64,000 nt of DNA, taken from contig JAKQIY010000061.1 in the NCBI GenBank assembly GCA_029561455.1, positions 62,001 through 126,000 of the forward strand. Reading direction: 5' to 3'. Shown piece by piece: positions 7,762 to 16,425 of the stretch; within the stretch, counting starts at the first letter, position 1; each line of letters starts with the position of its first letter. Source of the DNA: a bacterium. GTDB taxonomy: Bacteria; Zhuqueibacterota; Zhuqueibacteria; Residuimicrobiales; Krinioviventaceae. The notes under the pieces are model-generated. The model had not been told where the DNA came from and did no database searches. It saw only the letters and a list, made by a program, of their open reading frames with translations. Made by a program: the position numbers and the translations under genes.

Positions 7762-9306
7762 ATGATGATAAAAATACTTTGCTTCACTACCTTTGTAATT
7801 CTCATACCTACCCTGTGTATGAGTATATCGTCGCCTGTAGCAATCCAACAAATTGATACCCTGATGAACAATTATTATGAAAATGGGTTATTTGACGGGG
7901 TTTTATTGGTAGCAGAAAAGAAGCACATCATTTACCATAAAGCTTTTGGACTTGCCGACCGGGAATGGAATATACCCATGACCACCAACACCAAATTTAA
8001 AATAGCTTCCATTTCCAAGCCTTTTACTGCCATAATAATATTACAATTAGTACAAGAAGGAAAAATCAAACTGGATGGAACACTTGCCGAATATATTCCG
8101 GATTACACAGGCGCTAAAAAAGATAGTATTACCATTCACCAATTGCTTACCCACACCTCAGGACTGATCGGTAATTTAAAGCCTGAAGATGAAGCGGTTC
8201 AGGAACGCCTTCCCCACGAACTGCGCAGTATGGTTCATTATGCCGAAGATGCCAGCCTGCTTTGCGAACCAGGCAGCGAATTTCATTACAGCAATTTTGG
8301 TTACAACATACTCGCCTTTATTGCAGAACAAGTAACAGGGAAACCTTTTGCTGTTCTGCTCCAGGAAAGAGTATTTACACCAGGTAACATGATAGATTCA
8401 AAGCAATATGTGAACACACAAATTGAACCCCGGCTTGCCAGGGGATACGAATATAAATTATTAACCGGTTATGAAAATACTACTTTTTTTGACAATTCTT
8501 TTGTAACTGGCTGTGGCGGGGTAATTTCAACCGCTGAAGATATGTTTAATTGGCATTGCGCCTTGTTTTCCGACCGGTTAGTAACAAATGAATTGAAACA
8601 ACTCATGTATAAACCGATAAAACAAGTACAATATGGTTATGGTTGGGGTATTAATTACAAAACCATAAATAATATCCAGGACACATTAATAATTACCGAA
8701 CACAGCGGCAGTATAAATGGCTTTGGCAGCTATTTTGGCCAGGTACTTGACGATACTACCTGTATCATAGTCCTTAAAAATTCCCGCGAAAATACTTTTA
8801 TCAATCCCGTTTTTGCTCCCGATATTGCCCGGGAAATTATCTCTCTTTTGTATAATGAAAAAGTGCCACCGCATAAAAAATCAATAGCCCGACATTTAGC
8901 CTTAATTATTGGTAAAGAGGGTTTTGACACGGCCAAAAAGGAATATTATCGAATAAAACAACAGGAATCGACCCGTTATTTACTCGACGAATCTGAGCTG
9001 AACAAATTGGGAATTGAGCTGTTGTTTAAATTTAAATTGCCGGACGAAGCGTTACATGTTTTTGCCCTGAACTTGGCAGAATTCCCTAAATCCTACAATA
9101 CCTATGATAGTTATGCTTATGCCTTGATGCAAAAACAGGAGTATGCCGCATCCATCCGTTATTATAGAGAAGGACTAGAAATACTGAAAAAGTATCCCCG
9201 GGAAAACGCCGGTCCGCAGATTGAAAAAGACGCCCAAAACGCCCTGGAATTTATAAAAGAAATGGAAAGCAAGCTGTCCACAGAAAAACGTGGCGACAAA
9301 CTCTGA
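7762..9306 (+). CDS. Secreted serine hydrolase, beta-lactamase class C / PBP4* family, with TPR-like tail
   Basis: A 514-residue protein with an N-terminal signal peptide (hydrophobic residues about 3-20). The penicillin-binding fold motifs are visible: SxxK as Ser83-Ile-Ser-Lys86, YxN as Tyr176-Ser-Asn178, and a HSGSINGFGS segment near residue 315 in the KTG/HxG position. Residues from about 385 onward form helix-rich repeats (ALHVFALNLAEFPKSYNTYDSYAYALMQ) like TPRs, as in many related hydrolases. Members include D-amino-acid peptidases, esterases and true beta-lactamases; the substrate cannot be assigned. It stands alone. Confidence 0.88.
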   Translation: MMIKILCFTTFVILIPTLCMSISSPVAIQQIDTLMNNYYENGLFDGVLLVAEKKHIIYHKAFGLADREWNIPMTTNTKFKIASISKPFTAIIILQLVQEGKIKLDGTLAEYIPDYTGAKKDSITIHQLLTHTSGLIGNLKPEDEAVQERLPHELRSMVHYAEDASLLCEPGSEFHYSNFGYNILAFIAEQVTGKPFAVLLQERVFTPGNMIDSKQYVNTQIEPRLARGYEYKLLTGYENTTFFDNSFVTGCGGVISTAEDMFNWHCALFSDRLVTNELKQLMYKPIKQVQYGYGWGINYKTINNIQDTLIITEHSGSINGFGSYFGQVLDDTTCIIVLKNSRENTFINPVFAPDIAREIISLLYNEKVPPHKKSIARHLALIIGKEGFDTAKKEYYRIKQQESTRYLLDESELNKLGIELLFKFKLPDEALHVFALNLAEFPKSYNTYDSYAYALMQKQEYAASIRYYREGLEILKKYPRENAGPQIEKDAQNALEFIKEMESKLSTEKRGDKL

Positions 9307-9446
9307 TATATTATATGATTCATTCAGGTATTAAATGTACTGTTTTATTACCTTGAATTTTTATCATTTATTTCCAATATTAATTACAGTAAATTCGGAT
9401 GGGTGACCCCCATTCCAAATTGACAATTATCACTACAATTATTACA

Positions 9447-9745
9447 ATGATCGAAAACGAATTTATTCAATCAACTTTTTCTCAATCCGGCGCCGATGTT
9501 TACGGCATAGCCAACATTGAGCGTTTTAAAAACGCTCTCCTAAATGCCGGATATGCCTGGATTCCTGTCCGCAATCGGCATTGAACGGCGCAACCATAGA
9601 TCAAAAACAATGCCGCAAGTTCTGCTTTTCCTGCAGCGAGGGTGGTGGCTGGCTGATCAATTGTAATACCTGCCGAACTAACTGTATGTCCGTTTTCCCG
9701 AACCTAACTCTTATTACACTTCCAGCCAAAAACCGGGATTATTAA
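9447..9745 (+). pseudogene. Decayed double 4Fe-4S cluster protein (epoxyqueuosine-reductase-like)
   Basis: An intact-looking N-terminus from the ATG at 9447 (MIENEFIQSTFSQSGADVYGIANIERF) runs in one frame to a stop at 9584. The continuation lies in another frame: from about 9540 to the stop at 9743-9745 one reads KCRICLDSCPQSALNG and then INCNTCRTNC, the two CxxCxxxC cluster motifs of the 4Fe-4S double-cluster domain. A complete relative has about 250-320 residues, so the middle is deleted and the frame is shifted. It is not likely to make a working protein. Confidence 0.7.
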
Positions 9746-10396
9746 CCTCAACAGTTAAACTTGTTCAAGCCACTGCCATTGTTTAGCCTTTGGTGTTTTT
9801 TACATTAAACACCAATTTCTCAGTAAATGGATTTTTTGATTACCGGGGTAAATAATAATTAGCACTATCTATAGGCATTCATAATTTCGAAACTTTTTTC
9901 TTGTAAAGTTTTGCAAAATTACTAAATTTACTTCATACGAAACAGCGTGGATTTTCTTCGGGTGGATATAGAATAAACGATTTTTTTGTTTTTATTAATA
10001 TGTTTTTAAACCACTTTCATTTTACTATTTAAAAATAATTAACCAGGCAGAACAATATATATTGGTTTTATGAATTGAATTTTGGTTTTATGAAATAATC
10101 CAATTCAGGTATTTTTTCCATATATTCTTTGTGTTGTATCCTGATAACAAGCGCCAGATAACCATATTGGCAAATATCGTGTTTATACCCTACCGTATCC
10201 AGGTAAAATGAGCGCTCCTAGTCAACTACCGGTTTGGGTTACTGCACTGTTGTAATTTGGAATGGCCGCGTCAGGCAAAATGACTGGTAAAGTTTTTCCT
10301 TCTGAAATTTCCCGGAACAAGGGACAAGTAGAAATTTTTTAGTAATTAATAACTACCACTATGTAAAACAAATCATTTTAAGGAAAGGAACCAGCT
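9746..10396. other. Non-coding, AT-rich stretch
   Basis: About 650 bases without a credible gene. It includes a short direct repeat (TTGGTTTTATGAA at about 10063 and 10082) and a weak hairpin TGGTGTTTT/AAACACCA near 9790-9815. Promoter elements for the gene at 10397 should lie at its right end, where AAGGAAAGGAA precedes the ATG. Confidence 0.4.
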
Positions 10397-11026
10397 ATGA
10401 AATCAAATTATTTAAAATTGCTATGCACAGTATTATTCCTTCTCGTTTGTACTGATTTTACAATGGCCCTTGACAACAATCGCAAGGGTATAACTCTTGG
10501 CATTGGCATTGGCAAATCGGATCTGACTTTTGATCTGGAACAAACCAATCTGCCGGTTCCTTACAATGACATAAATTTAGCTCGTCGCCGTAGTAATTTA
10601 AACAACATGGCCACTAATTTTAAGATAGGTTATGGAATCAATAATCATTTTTTACTTTACTGGAACAGCCGTGTAAGCTGGTTTGGTGAAGGGCCGTTGT
10701 ACAGTTCTTTGAACGATGAAAGCAACAATAAAATTACCTCCTTTATAACCGGTGTTGCCGGGCTGGGTTTTAGCTGGTATTTTCAGGACACAGTCCCATC
10801 GCCGTTTATTTGTGGTACAGTTGGCTATAGTAATGTCGGTAATAGGGACGCCGGCAAGAACCGTACGGGTTTTGGTCTGGGATTTGGAGCCGGTTATGAA
10901 TTTTCCCGGCACTGGAATGCTGAACTAGCTTTCAACCTGGGCGCGCCGGGAGAAAATAAAGCCGATGATTTAATAATTACAAATATTTTTTGTTGCATGA
11001 TAACGCTGAATTGGGTGATATATTAA
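10397..11026 (+). CDS. Outer-membrane beta-barrel protein, unknown function
   Basis: A 209-residue protein with a clear signal peptide (YLKLLCTVLFLLVCTDFTMA, cleavage about residue 24) followed by alternating glycine/aromatic strands (GITLGIGIGKS, FKIGYGINNHFLLYWNSRVSW, GVAGLGFSWYFQD, GFGLGFGAGYEFSRHWNAELAFNLG), typical of small eight-strand outer-membrane barrels of the OmpA/OprF-like beta-barrel type. No peptidoglycan-binding domain is attached. A good AGGAAAGGA binding site precedes the start. It is a single-gene unit followed by a hairpin; its ligand or function is not deducible. Confidence 0.75.
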   Translation: MKSNYLKLLCTVLFLLVCTDFTMALDNNRKGITLGIGIGKSDLTFDLEQTNLPVPYNDINLARRRSNLNNMATNFKIGYGINNHFLLYWNSRVSWFGEGPLYSSLNDESNNKITSFITGVAGLGFSWYFQDTVPSPFICGTVGYSNVGNRDAGKNRTGFGLGFGAGYEFSRHWNAELAFNLGAPGENKADDLIITNIFCCMITLNWVIY

Positions 11027-11056
11027 ACTATTTTGGGGGAATTTACTTGTAGCGCC

Positions 11057-11098
11057 GTAATATATCCCTCCCGATTTTGGGAGGGAGGGATATATTAC
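11057..11098. terminator. Strong hairpin after the barrel-protein gene
   Basis: Perfect 16-base arms GTAATATATCCCTCCC (11057-11072) and GGGAGGGATATATTAC (11083-11098) with a 10-base loop, about 30 bases after the stop of the barrel gene. No U-run follows, so it may stabilise the mRNA 3' end or act as a bidirectional terminator. Confidence 0.6.
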
Positions 11099-11232
11099 TA
11101 ATCATAAAAATAATTTTATTCGCTTGTTTTTACTTGTGGATTTTGTATATTTCAAGTTCATGGAATGGATATCAACAAAGTAAGAACAATGATAAAATTA
11201 TTTTTTATTAACAACTATTAACTCATTGTACA

Positions 11233-12753
11233 ATGGCAATCGAATTTTCACATGAATTAGATACTATTCGGTCGACTGTAAATGGTCAAAGCAATCGACA
11301 AGAACGATTGAATATCGGACAATTTTTAACACCTGTCCGCATTGCCCGGTTTATGGCTTCATTGTTTGAACAAGAAAAGCAAGATGTACGGATTCTCGAC
11401 GCCGGAGCTGGAGCAGGGGTTTTGTTTACATCGCTTCTAGAAACCATTTTAAATCGAAATGGCTCTCTTCGTTCTATTAAAATTATAGCTTATGAAAACG
11501 ACAAAAACATATTAGCTTATTTACATCAAGCTATGACCCGATGTGAAATGCTTTGTGGTCATGCAGGTATCCTTTTTAAATGGGATATCCGCAACGAGGA
11601 TTTCATCCAGGCAGCCATACATCAAACCGAAACAGGTTTTTTCACAGAACAGCAGGAACGCTTTACCCATGCCATTCTCAACCCCCCTTATAAAAAGATC
11701 AACAGTGAAACAACTACAAGACATTTGCTCAATTCGGCAGGGATTGAAGTCTCGAATTATTATGCGGCATTTGTTTGGCTGGCAGCGCAAATGCTGGAGC
11801 CAAACGGAGAAATGGTTGCCATTACTCCCCGTAGTTTTTGTAATGGCCCTTATTTTCGTAAATTCAGAATCAACTTTCTGAAAATGATGAGTTTAAATCA
11901 TATTCATATATTTGAATCCCGTAAAAACGCTTTCGGGGATGATGATGTATTACAGGAAAATGTAATCTATCATGCAGTCCGCAGATCCAATAAACCAGAT
12001 CATATTATCTTGTCTTCTTCTGACGGTTTGAACTTTGACGAGGTAAATAATAAAACAGTGCCATATAAATATATTGTTAACCCGGACGATCATGATGCTT
12101 TTATTCGTTTATTAATAACAGATACTGATGAACTTGTTATGAAACGTATGGATTGCTTTACAACATCTCTAACTAAATTGGGATTGGAAGTTTCTACCGG
12201 ACGGGTTGTCGACTTTCGCGCTCAAGAGTATCTTCGCGCTCTGCCGGAAAAGGATACGGTACCGCTCATCTATCCCTGTCATTTTGAGAACGGTTTTATA
12301 CACTGGCCAACTAATTCAGGTAAAAAACCCAATGCAATAATCAGCACTGATGAGACAAGGAGCCTCCTTATTGAACCAGGTTATTACGTACTCACCAGGC
12401 GTTTTTCCGCTAAAGAAGAGCGTCGGCGCATTGTAGCGGCCGTATTTGATCCGAATGTAATTAAAGCCTCGCTGCTTGGCTTTGAAAATCATTTAAACTA
12501 TTTCCATGAAAAGGGTAAAGGATTGCCGCCGGAGCTTGCCAAAGGGTTATGCCTGTACCTGAATTCTACCCTGGTGGACCAATATTTTCGCCTGTTCAGC
12601 GGCCATACCCAGGTCAACGCCACCGATTTACGAAAATTACGCTATCCCACCTGCGAACAATTATTGCGGCTTGGTTCCCATATTCAAGATCAAATTCCCG
12701 ACCAACAGACCATAGATGCCCTTGTAGAAAAAGAGTGTTGCAATAATGACTAA
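11233..12753 (+). CDS. Adenine-N6 DNA methyltransferase of a type II R-M system (BsuBI/PstI-associated)
   Basis: A 506-residue gamma-class N6-adenine methyltransferase. GQFLTPVRIARFMA (29-42) and ILDAGAGAGVL (54-64) form the AdoMet-binding region, and NPPY (150-153) is the catalytic motif IV. The large C-terminal part (from about 250) is the target recognition region. It overlaps the following endonuclease gene by 8 bases. By relation to BsuBI/PstI the pair probably acts on CTGCAG or a related site; that is inference. CTGCAG sites do occur elsewhere in the window (for example near 15534, 39461 and 50195) and so would need protection. Confidence 0.92.
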   Translation: MAIEFSHELDTIRSTVNGQSNRQERLNIGQFLTPVRIARFMASLFEQEKQDVRILDAGAGAGVLFTSLLETILNRNGSLRSIKIIAYENDKNILAYLHQAMTRCEMLCGHAGILFKWDIRNEDFIQAAIHQTETGFFTEQQERFTHAILNPPYKKINSETTTRHLLNSAGIEVSNYYAAFVWLAAQMLEPNGEMVAITPRSFCNGPYFRKFRINFLKMMSLNHIHIFESRKNAFGDDDVLQENVIYHAVRRSNKPDHIILSSSDGLNFDEVNNKTVPYKYIVNPDDHDAFIRLLITDTDELVMKRMDCFTTSLTKLGLEVSTGRVVDFRAQEYLRALPEKDTVPLIYPCHFENGFIHWPTNSGKKPNAIISTDETRSLLIEPGYYVLTRRFSAKEERRRIVAAVFDPNVIKASLLGFENHLNYFHEKGKGLPPELAKGLCLYLNSTLVDQYFRLFSGHTQVNATDLRKLRYPTCEQLLRLGSHIQDQIPDQQTIDALVEKECCNND

Positions 12754-13714
12754 AAAGTACCCGGCAAGAAAGATACAACAAAAAATTAAAGAAGCTCTGA
12801 GTGTATTAGAGTCACTTGGGCTTCCATCACAGCAGCAAAATGAGCGTTCCGCTTTGACGCTGCTTTCACTGTTATCGCTTAAGCCCGATGATCCCTGGGA
12901 AACCGCTGCCGCTCCTTTAATGGGCATAACCCCTATGATGGATTTCTTTGCCGAATATTATGATAAACATTATGCTCCTAATACGCGGGAGACGGTACGA
13001 CGGCAGACAGTACATCAATTTCTTCAAGCTGCTCTTATAGTAGCAAATCCCGATATCCCTTCCCGACCAACAAATAGTCCCAAAGCTGTCTACCAGATCG
13101 AACCCTCTGCTTTACAATTATTGCGTAATTTAGGAAAACCGGTTTGGGATACTCACCTGCAAGAATATCTGCAAACTGTTGAGACTTTGAAAAAACAATA
13201 TGCTCGAGAGCGGGAAACAGAACGTATTCCTGTCACACTATCCAAAGACCAAAAAATAAAACTCTCTCCTGGCGGACAGAATGTTCTAGTCAAAAAGATC
13301 ATTGATGATTTTTGCTCTATATTCACACCCGGTGGAATTGTAATATATGTTGGTGATGCGCAAAAAAAATGGGCTTATTTTGATTCGGAGTTGCTTGAAA
13401 AGCTGGGTGTTGCAGTAGAAGAGCATGGTAAAATGCCGGATGTGGTTGTTTATTATACAGAAAAAAACTGGCTGGTATTAATTGAAGCAGTAACCAGTCA
13501 CGGTCCGGTTGATGCAAAACGCCGCGGGGAATTGAAAGAACTCTTTACCGGAGCTAAAGTAGGTCTTGTTTACGTTACTGCTTTTATGGATCGAAGGACT
13601 ATGGTTAAATACCTTGCCGATCTATCCTGGGAAACCGAAGTGTGGTTAGCAGAAGCGCCTACACATTTGATCCATTTCAATGGCGAGCGGTTTCTGGGGC
13701 CGTATGAGGAATAA
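12746..13714 (+). CDS. Type II restriction endonuclease, BsuBI/PstI family
   Basis: A 322-residue endonuclease. The C-terminal half carries the characteristic BsuBI/PstI block: YVGDAQKKWAYFD (201-213), HGKMPDVVVYYTEKNWLVLIEAVTSHGPVDAKRR (227-260) and later VTAFMDRRTMVKYL with a terminal THLIHFNGERFLGPYE. The catalytic PD-(D/E)xK-like residues are probably Pro231-Asp232 and Glu247. Length matches PstI and BsuBI (about 315-325). The start lies inside the methyltransferase end, so modification is translated before restriction. Confidence 0.93.
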   Translation: MTKKYPARKIQQKIKEALSVLESLGLPSQQQNERSALTLLSLLSLKPDDPWETAAAPLMGITPMMDFFAEYYDKHYAPNTRETVRRQTVHQFLQAALIVANPDIPSRPTNSPKAVYQIEPSALQLLRNLGKPVWDTHLQEYLQTVETLKKQYARERETERIPVTLSKDQKIKLSPGGQNVLVKKIIDDFCSIFTPGGIVIYVGDAQKKWAYFDSELLEKLGVAVEEHGKMPDVVVYYTEKNWLVLIEAVTSHGPVDAKRRGELKELFTGAKVGLVYVTAFMDRRTMVKYLADLSWETEVWLAEAPTHLIHFNGERFLGPYEE

Positions 13715-13781
13715 GTTATAATATATTTCAGTAGTGTTTCAATTTAAAGAGATAATTTTTTACAGAATGAAAAGGGGTAAA

Positions 13782-14951
13782 ATGAATTCATTTAATTACC
13801 ATGAACTATATTCTTTGATAAAACCAAATGATTCTTGCTATGTTGAATTACATTCAGCACTGAAGCAACTTTTAAAAGATCACGACTTTTACACTAATAA
13901 AATTAAAAATATTGATTATAAAAATAGTATGAATGAATATTCATTTTTTATGAAAGATAAAAAAATCTATAGTATGAATACTGTTGAACTTGATGTGGCG
14001 CTAATAATAAATGAACCTAATAACACATACTTAAATTGCTTTGTTCCCCTCAATGAAACAAATAGAACTCTCGATGCTTTAAAATACATTATTCGTAGCT
14101 TTTCCCTGGATCAAATTTTAATGGACATTCAAGATAATGACTGGTTAACGAAACATGAAATTATTACCAGATGGCTCTGGATGACGGAACAAAAAAAAGA
14201 AATTACTAAAGGGAAAAAAATTAATTATCCATTTTTATGCAGAGTAGGGAGAAAAAATAATAGGAAAACATTAGACAGAGAATTTTTTACTTATTTAATT
14301 TTCGCCCCATCTTACAATAAAAGACATCAAAATAATATTTTATTACAAAAAAAAGGTGAACACCCTGATTTTATAGCGCTTGATAATTTTTCTAATCAAA
14401 TAGAACTTGAAATAACTGAAGCAATAGAAGACGAAAAATCTCCTCTTGAAGAGAAAAAGTGGGAACTCCTCATTGATAAAATCAATAAAGACTTGAAAAA
14501 ATACAATCTTGCAATTACAGTCATTACACGACCATCCTGGTCATTTTTATTAGATAATTATGACACATTTAAAGAATGGCTCAATAGTGTTCTAAAGAAT
14601 CAAATAGTTGGTCAATATACAAATAAGAATTTACATATATTCATTGATATAAATAAAAATGATAAAGGAATTACTATTCTTGATATGAGTGGTGATGGTT
14701 CAGGCATGCCTTCCTATGGTTATACAAACGAACAAAAAGTGTCAGAATCAATTATTCTTGCTATTAATAAAAAATTGAAAAAAGAATACACTAACAATCC
14801 TGTTCTTGTCATTTACTATAATACTGGCTTTTTTGATATTGATTTTAAAATTGTAGTCTCAAAATGCCAAAATAATGAACTAATAAAATTTCAAAAAATG
14901 TTTTCAGAAATTTGGATTGCAACAGATAAAGAAGCATATTTTTTAGTCTAA
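13782..14951 (+). CDS. AT-rich accessory protein with a putative PD-(D/E)xK nuclease motif
   Basis: A 389-residue protein, not recognised as a named family. The open frame extends 16 codons upstream to a GTG, but the ATG at 13782 is preferred because AAAAGGGG lies just upstream of it. The protein is very rich in Lys, Asn and Ile, and the DNA is clearly more AT-rich than its neighbours, suggesting transfer. Residues about 194-210 (HPDFIALDN...IELEIT) resemble the core of PD-(D/E)xK nucleases, with Asp196 and Glu208/Glu210 as candidate catalytic residues. It sits 67 bases after the endonuclease gene and may be a second nuclease or an accessory defence protein. Confidence 0.6.
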   Translation: MNSFNYHELYSLIKPNDSCYVELHSALKQLLKDHDFYTNKIKNIDYKNSMNEYSFFMKDKKIYSMNTVELDVALIINEPNNTYLNCFVPLNETNRTLDALKYIIRSFSLDQILMDIQDNDWLTKHEIITRWLWMTEQKKEITKGKKINYPFLCRVGRKNNRKTLDREFFTYLIFAPSYNKRHQNNILLQKKGEHPDFIALDNFSNQIELEITEAIEDEKSPLEEKKWELLIDKINKDLKKYNLAITVITRPSWSFLLDNYDTFKEWLNSVLKNQIVGQYTNKNLHIFIDINKNDKGITILDMSGDGSGMPSYGYTNEQKVSESIILAINKKLKKEYTNNPVLVIYYNTGFFDIDFKIVVSKCQNNELIKFQKMFSEIWIATDKEAYFLV

Positions 14952-15002
14952 TAAAGGTATAGGATTTAATCGTATAACATCAAAAATTTAAATACGAACT
15001 AC

Positions 15003-15134
15003 ATGAAAAAAGATCAATTCTCTGAACTCCTCGCCAGTATTAAAGAAGCCGGCGAAATCATGAAAGGCCAGAAAAAGCCCTCGCGACTTTTCACATTCGA
15101 AAAACCGAAAAATAAGGTAAACAAACAAAAATAA
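15003..15134 (+). pseudogene. Truncated HTH-type antitoxin / regulator N-terminus
   Basis: A 43-codon open frame. The sequence (DQFSELLASIKEAGEIM followed by KPSRLFTFE) is the pre-HTH segment seen in many HigA-like or XRE-type antitoxins, which normally continue into a VKxIRxxLGLSQ helix-turn-helix. Here it ends after KPKNKVNKQK before any helix-turn-helix, and no RelE/HigB-type toxin lies beside it. It is best read as a remnant left in the same accessory block as the R-M genes. Confidence 0.5.
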
Positions 15135-15369
15135 TATTACTCCCCTGCCTCCCTGCAATACCCCCTTTAAAACTCCTCCACGGTGAGTACTAAAATATCG
15201 GTAACTTACCCATCAGTATTCATTCTTGGCTCTAGAAAAGCCTCGCACCCCCTTGCATCTTTCATAGACAAATATCGCCCCTTTGTAGAAAACTCTTGGC
15301 ATTTTCCAAAAAAAATACTTATCATTAGTAAAAATCAAATCACCATTATACTAATTTCAAGGGAACACT
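15135..15369. other. Short spacer before the URO-D-type operon
   Basis: No credible gene; an open frame starting at 15183 overlaps the next gene in another frame and looks spurious. AAGGGA ends six bases before the ATG at 15370 and is the ribosome binding site. Confidence 0.4.
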
Positions 15370-16407
15370 ATGACCGATCAACAATGGCAAGAATTATTAC
15401 ACATATTGGCCGGGGAACAGCCGGCCAAACCGCCCATCGGCTTTATTATCGACAGTCCCTGGCTGCCGGGCTGGAGCGGCATGTCCACGCTGGACTATTA
15501 TACTTCCGATGACCTCTGGCTGCGCGCCAACCTGCAGGCCATCAACACCTTTCCGGAGGTGATGTTCCTGCCCGGCTTTTGGTCCGAGTATGGTATGTGC
15601 ACCGAACCCTCGGCGTTTGGCTCGCGCCTGGTATGGGCGGAACAGAACCTGCCGCATGCCGACCAGGTGGTCGCCTCAATGGAACAAATCCCCGGTTTGC
15701 AGCAGCCCCGCGTTACCACCGACGGCCTGCTGCCATTCATGATCAACCGCTTGAAATTAACCCAGCCCCAAATTCAACAGGCGGGACATAAAATCCGCTT
15801 TGCCATTGCCCGCGGCCCGCTCAACATCGCCTCGTTCCTGATGGGCACCACCGAGTTCCTAACCACCATGATGATGGATCCGGATAAAGCTCACGATCTG
15901 CTGGGTAAAATAACCGATTTCATCATTGCCTGGCTGGAATACCAGCGCTTTACCTTCCCCACTATAGACGGCATCTTTATCCTCGACGATATAGTCGGCT
16001 TTGTTGGCGACCAGGAATGCCGGGATTTTGTGGCGCCGTACCTGACAAAGATCTTTGCCGCTTTTAAAGCCTCGGTGCGCTTTTTCCATAACGACGCCCA
16101 GGGCCTGGTGTGCGCTCCCTATCTCGAAAGCATGGGCATCAACCTGTTCAATTTCAGCTTTAACCATACCATGCAGGAAATGCGCGACCTGGTGGGCGAC
16201 AATGTAACCCTGCTCGGTAATGTGCCGCCGCGCGATATTCTGGCCCAGGGCACAGCCCAGGATGTTAGCAAAGCCGTCCGTGAAATGGTCGATTCCATTC
16301 AGGACAAACGCCGTATTATCTGGTCCTGCGGCGGCGGCATGCCCCCGGATGTATCCTCAGAAAACATTAACGCCTTTATTGCCGCTATCAAGGATTGTGT
16401 AAAATAA
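15370..16407 (+). CDS. Uroporphyrinogen-decarboxylase-like (URO-D superfamily) protein
   Basis: A 345-residue TIM-barrel protein of the URO-D/corrinoid methyltransferase superfamily. Segments such as FIIDSPWLPG, GPLNIASFLMG, DPDKAHDLLGKITDFIIAWLEYQ and GNVPPRDILAQGTAQDVSKAVREMVD match the fold. The His-x-Cys metal-binding motif of MtaA/CmuA methyltransferases is not intact (FHNDAQG), although a Cys is retained late (SCGGGMPPDVSSENI). It heads an operon with DUF6807, ThuA and Gfo/Idh/MocA genes (18-33 base gaps), so it is more likely catabolic than part of haem synthesis. Confidence 0.8.
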   Translation: MTDQQWQELLHILAGEQPAKPPIGFIIDSPWLPGWSGMSTLDYYTSDDLWLRANLQAINTFPEVMFLPGFWSEYGMCTEPSAFGSRLVWAEQNLPHADQVVASMEQIPGLQQPRVTTDGLLPFMINRLKLTQPQIQQAGHKIRFAIARGPLNIASFLMGTTEFLTTMMMDPDKAHDLLGKITDFIIAWLEYQRFTFPTIDGIFILDDIVGFVGDQECRDFVAPYLTKIFAAFKASVRFFHNDAQGLVCAPYLESMGINLFNFSFNHTMQEMRDLVGDNVTLLGNVPPRDILAQGTAQDVSKAVREMVDSIQDKRRIIWSCGGGMPPDVSSENINAFIAAIKDCVK

Positions 16408-16425
16408 CCTACGGAGAGTTCCGGA

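Noticed and set aside
15183-15512. 109-codon open frame overlapping the start of the URO-D-like gene
   Set aside because: Composition does not look protein-like and it overlaps a well-supported gene with a good ribosome binding site.
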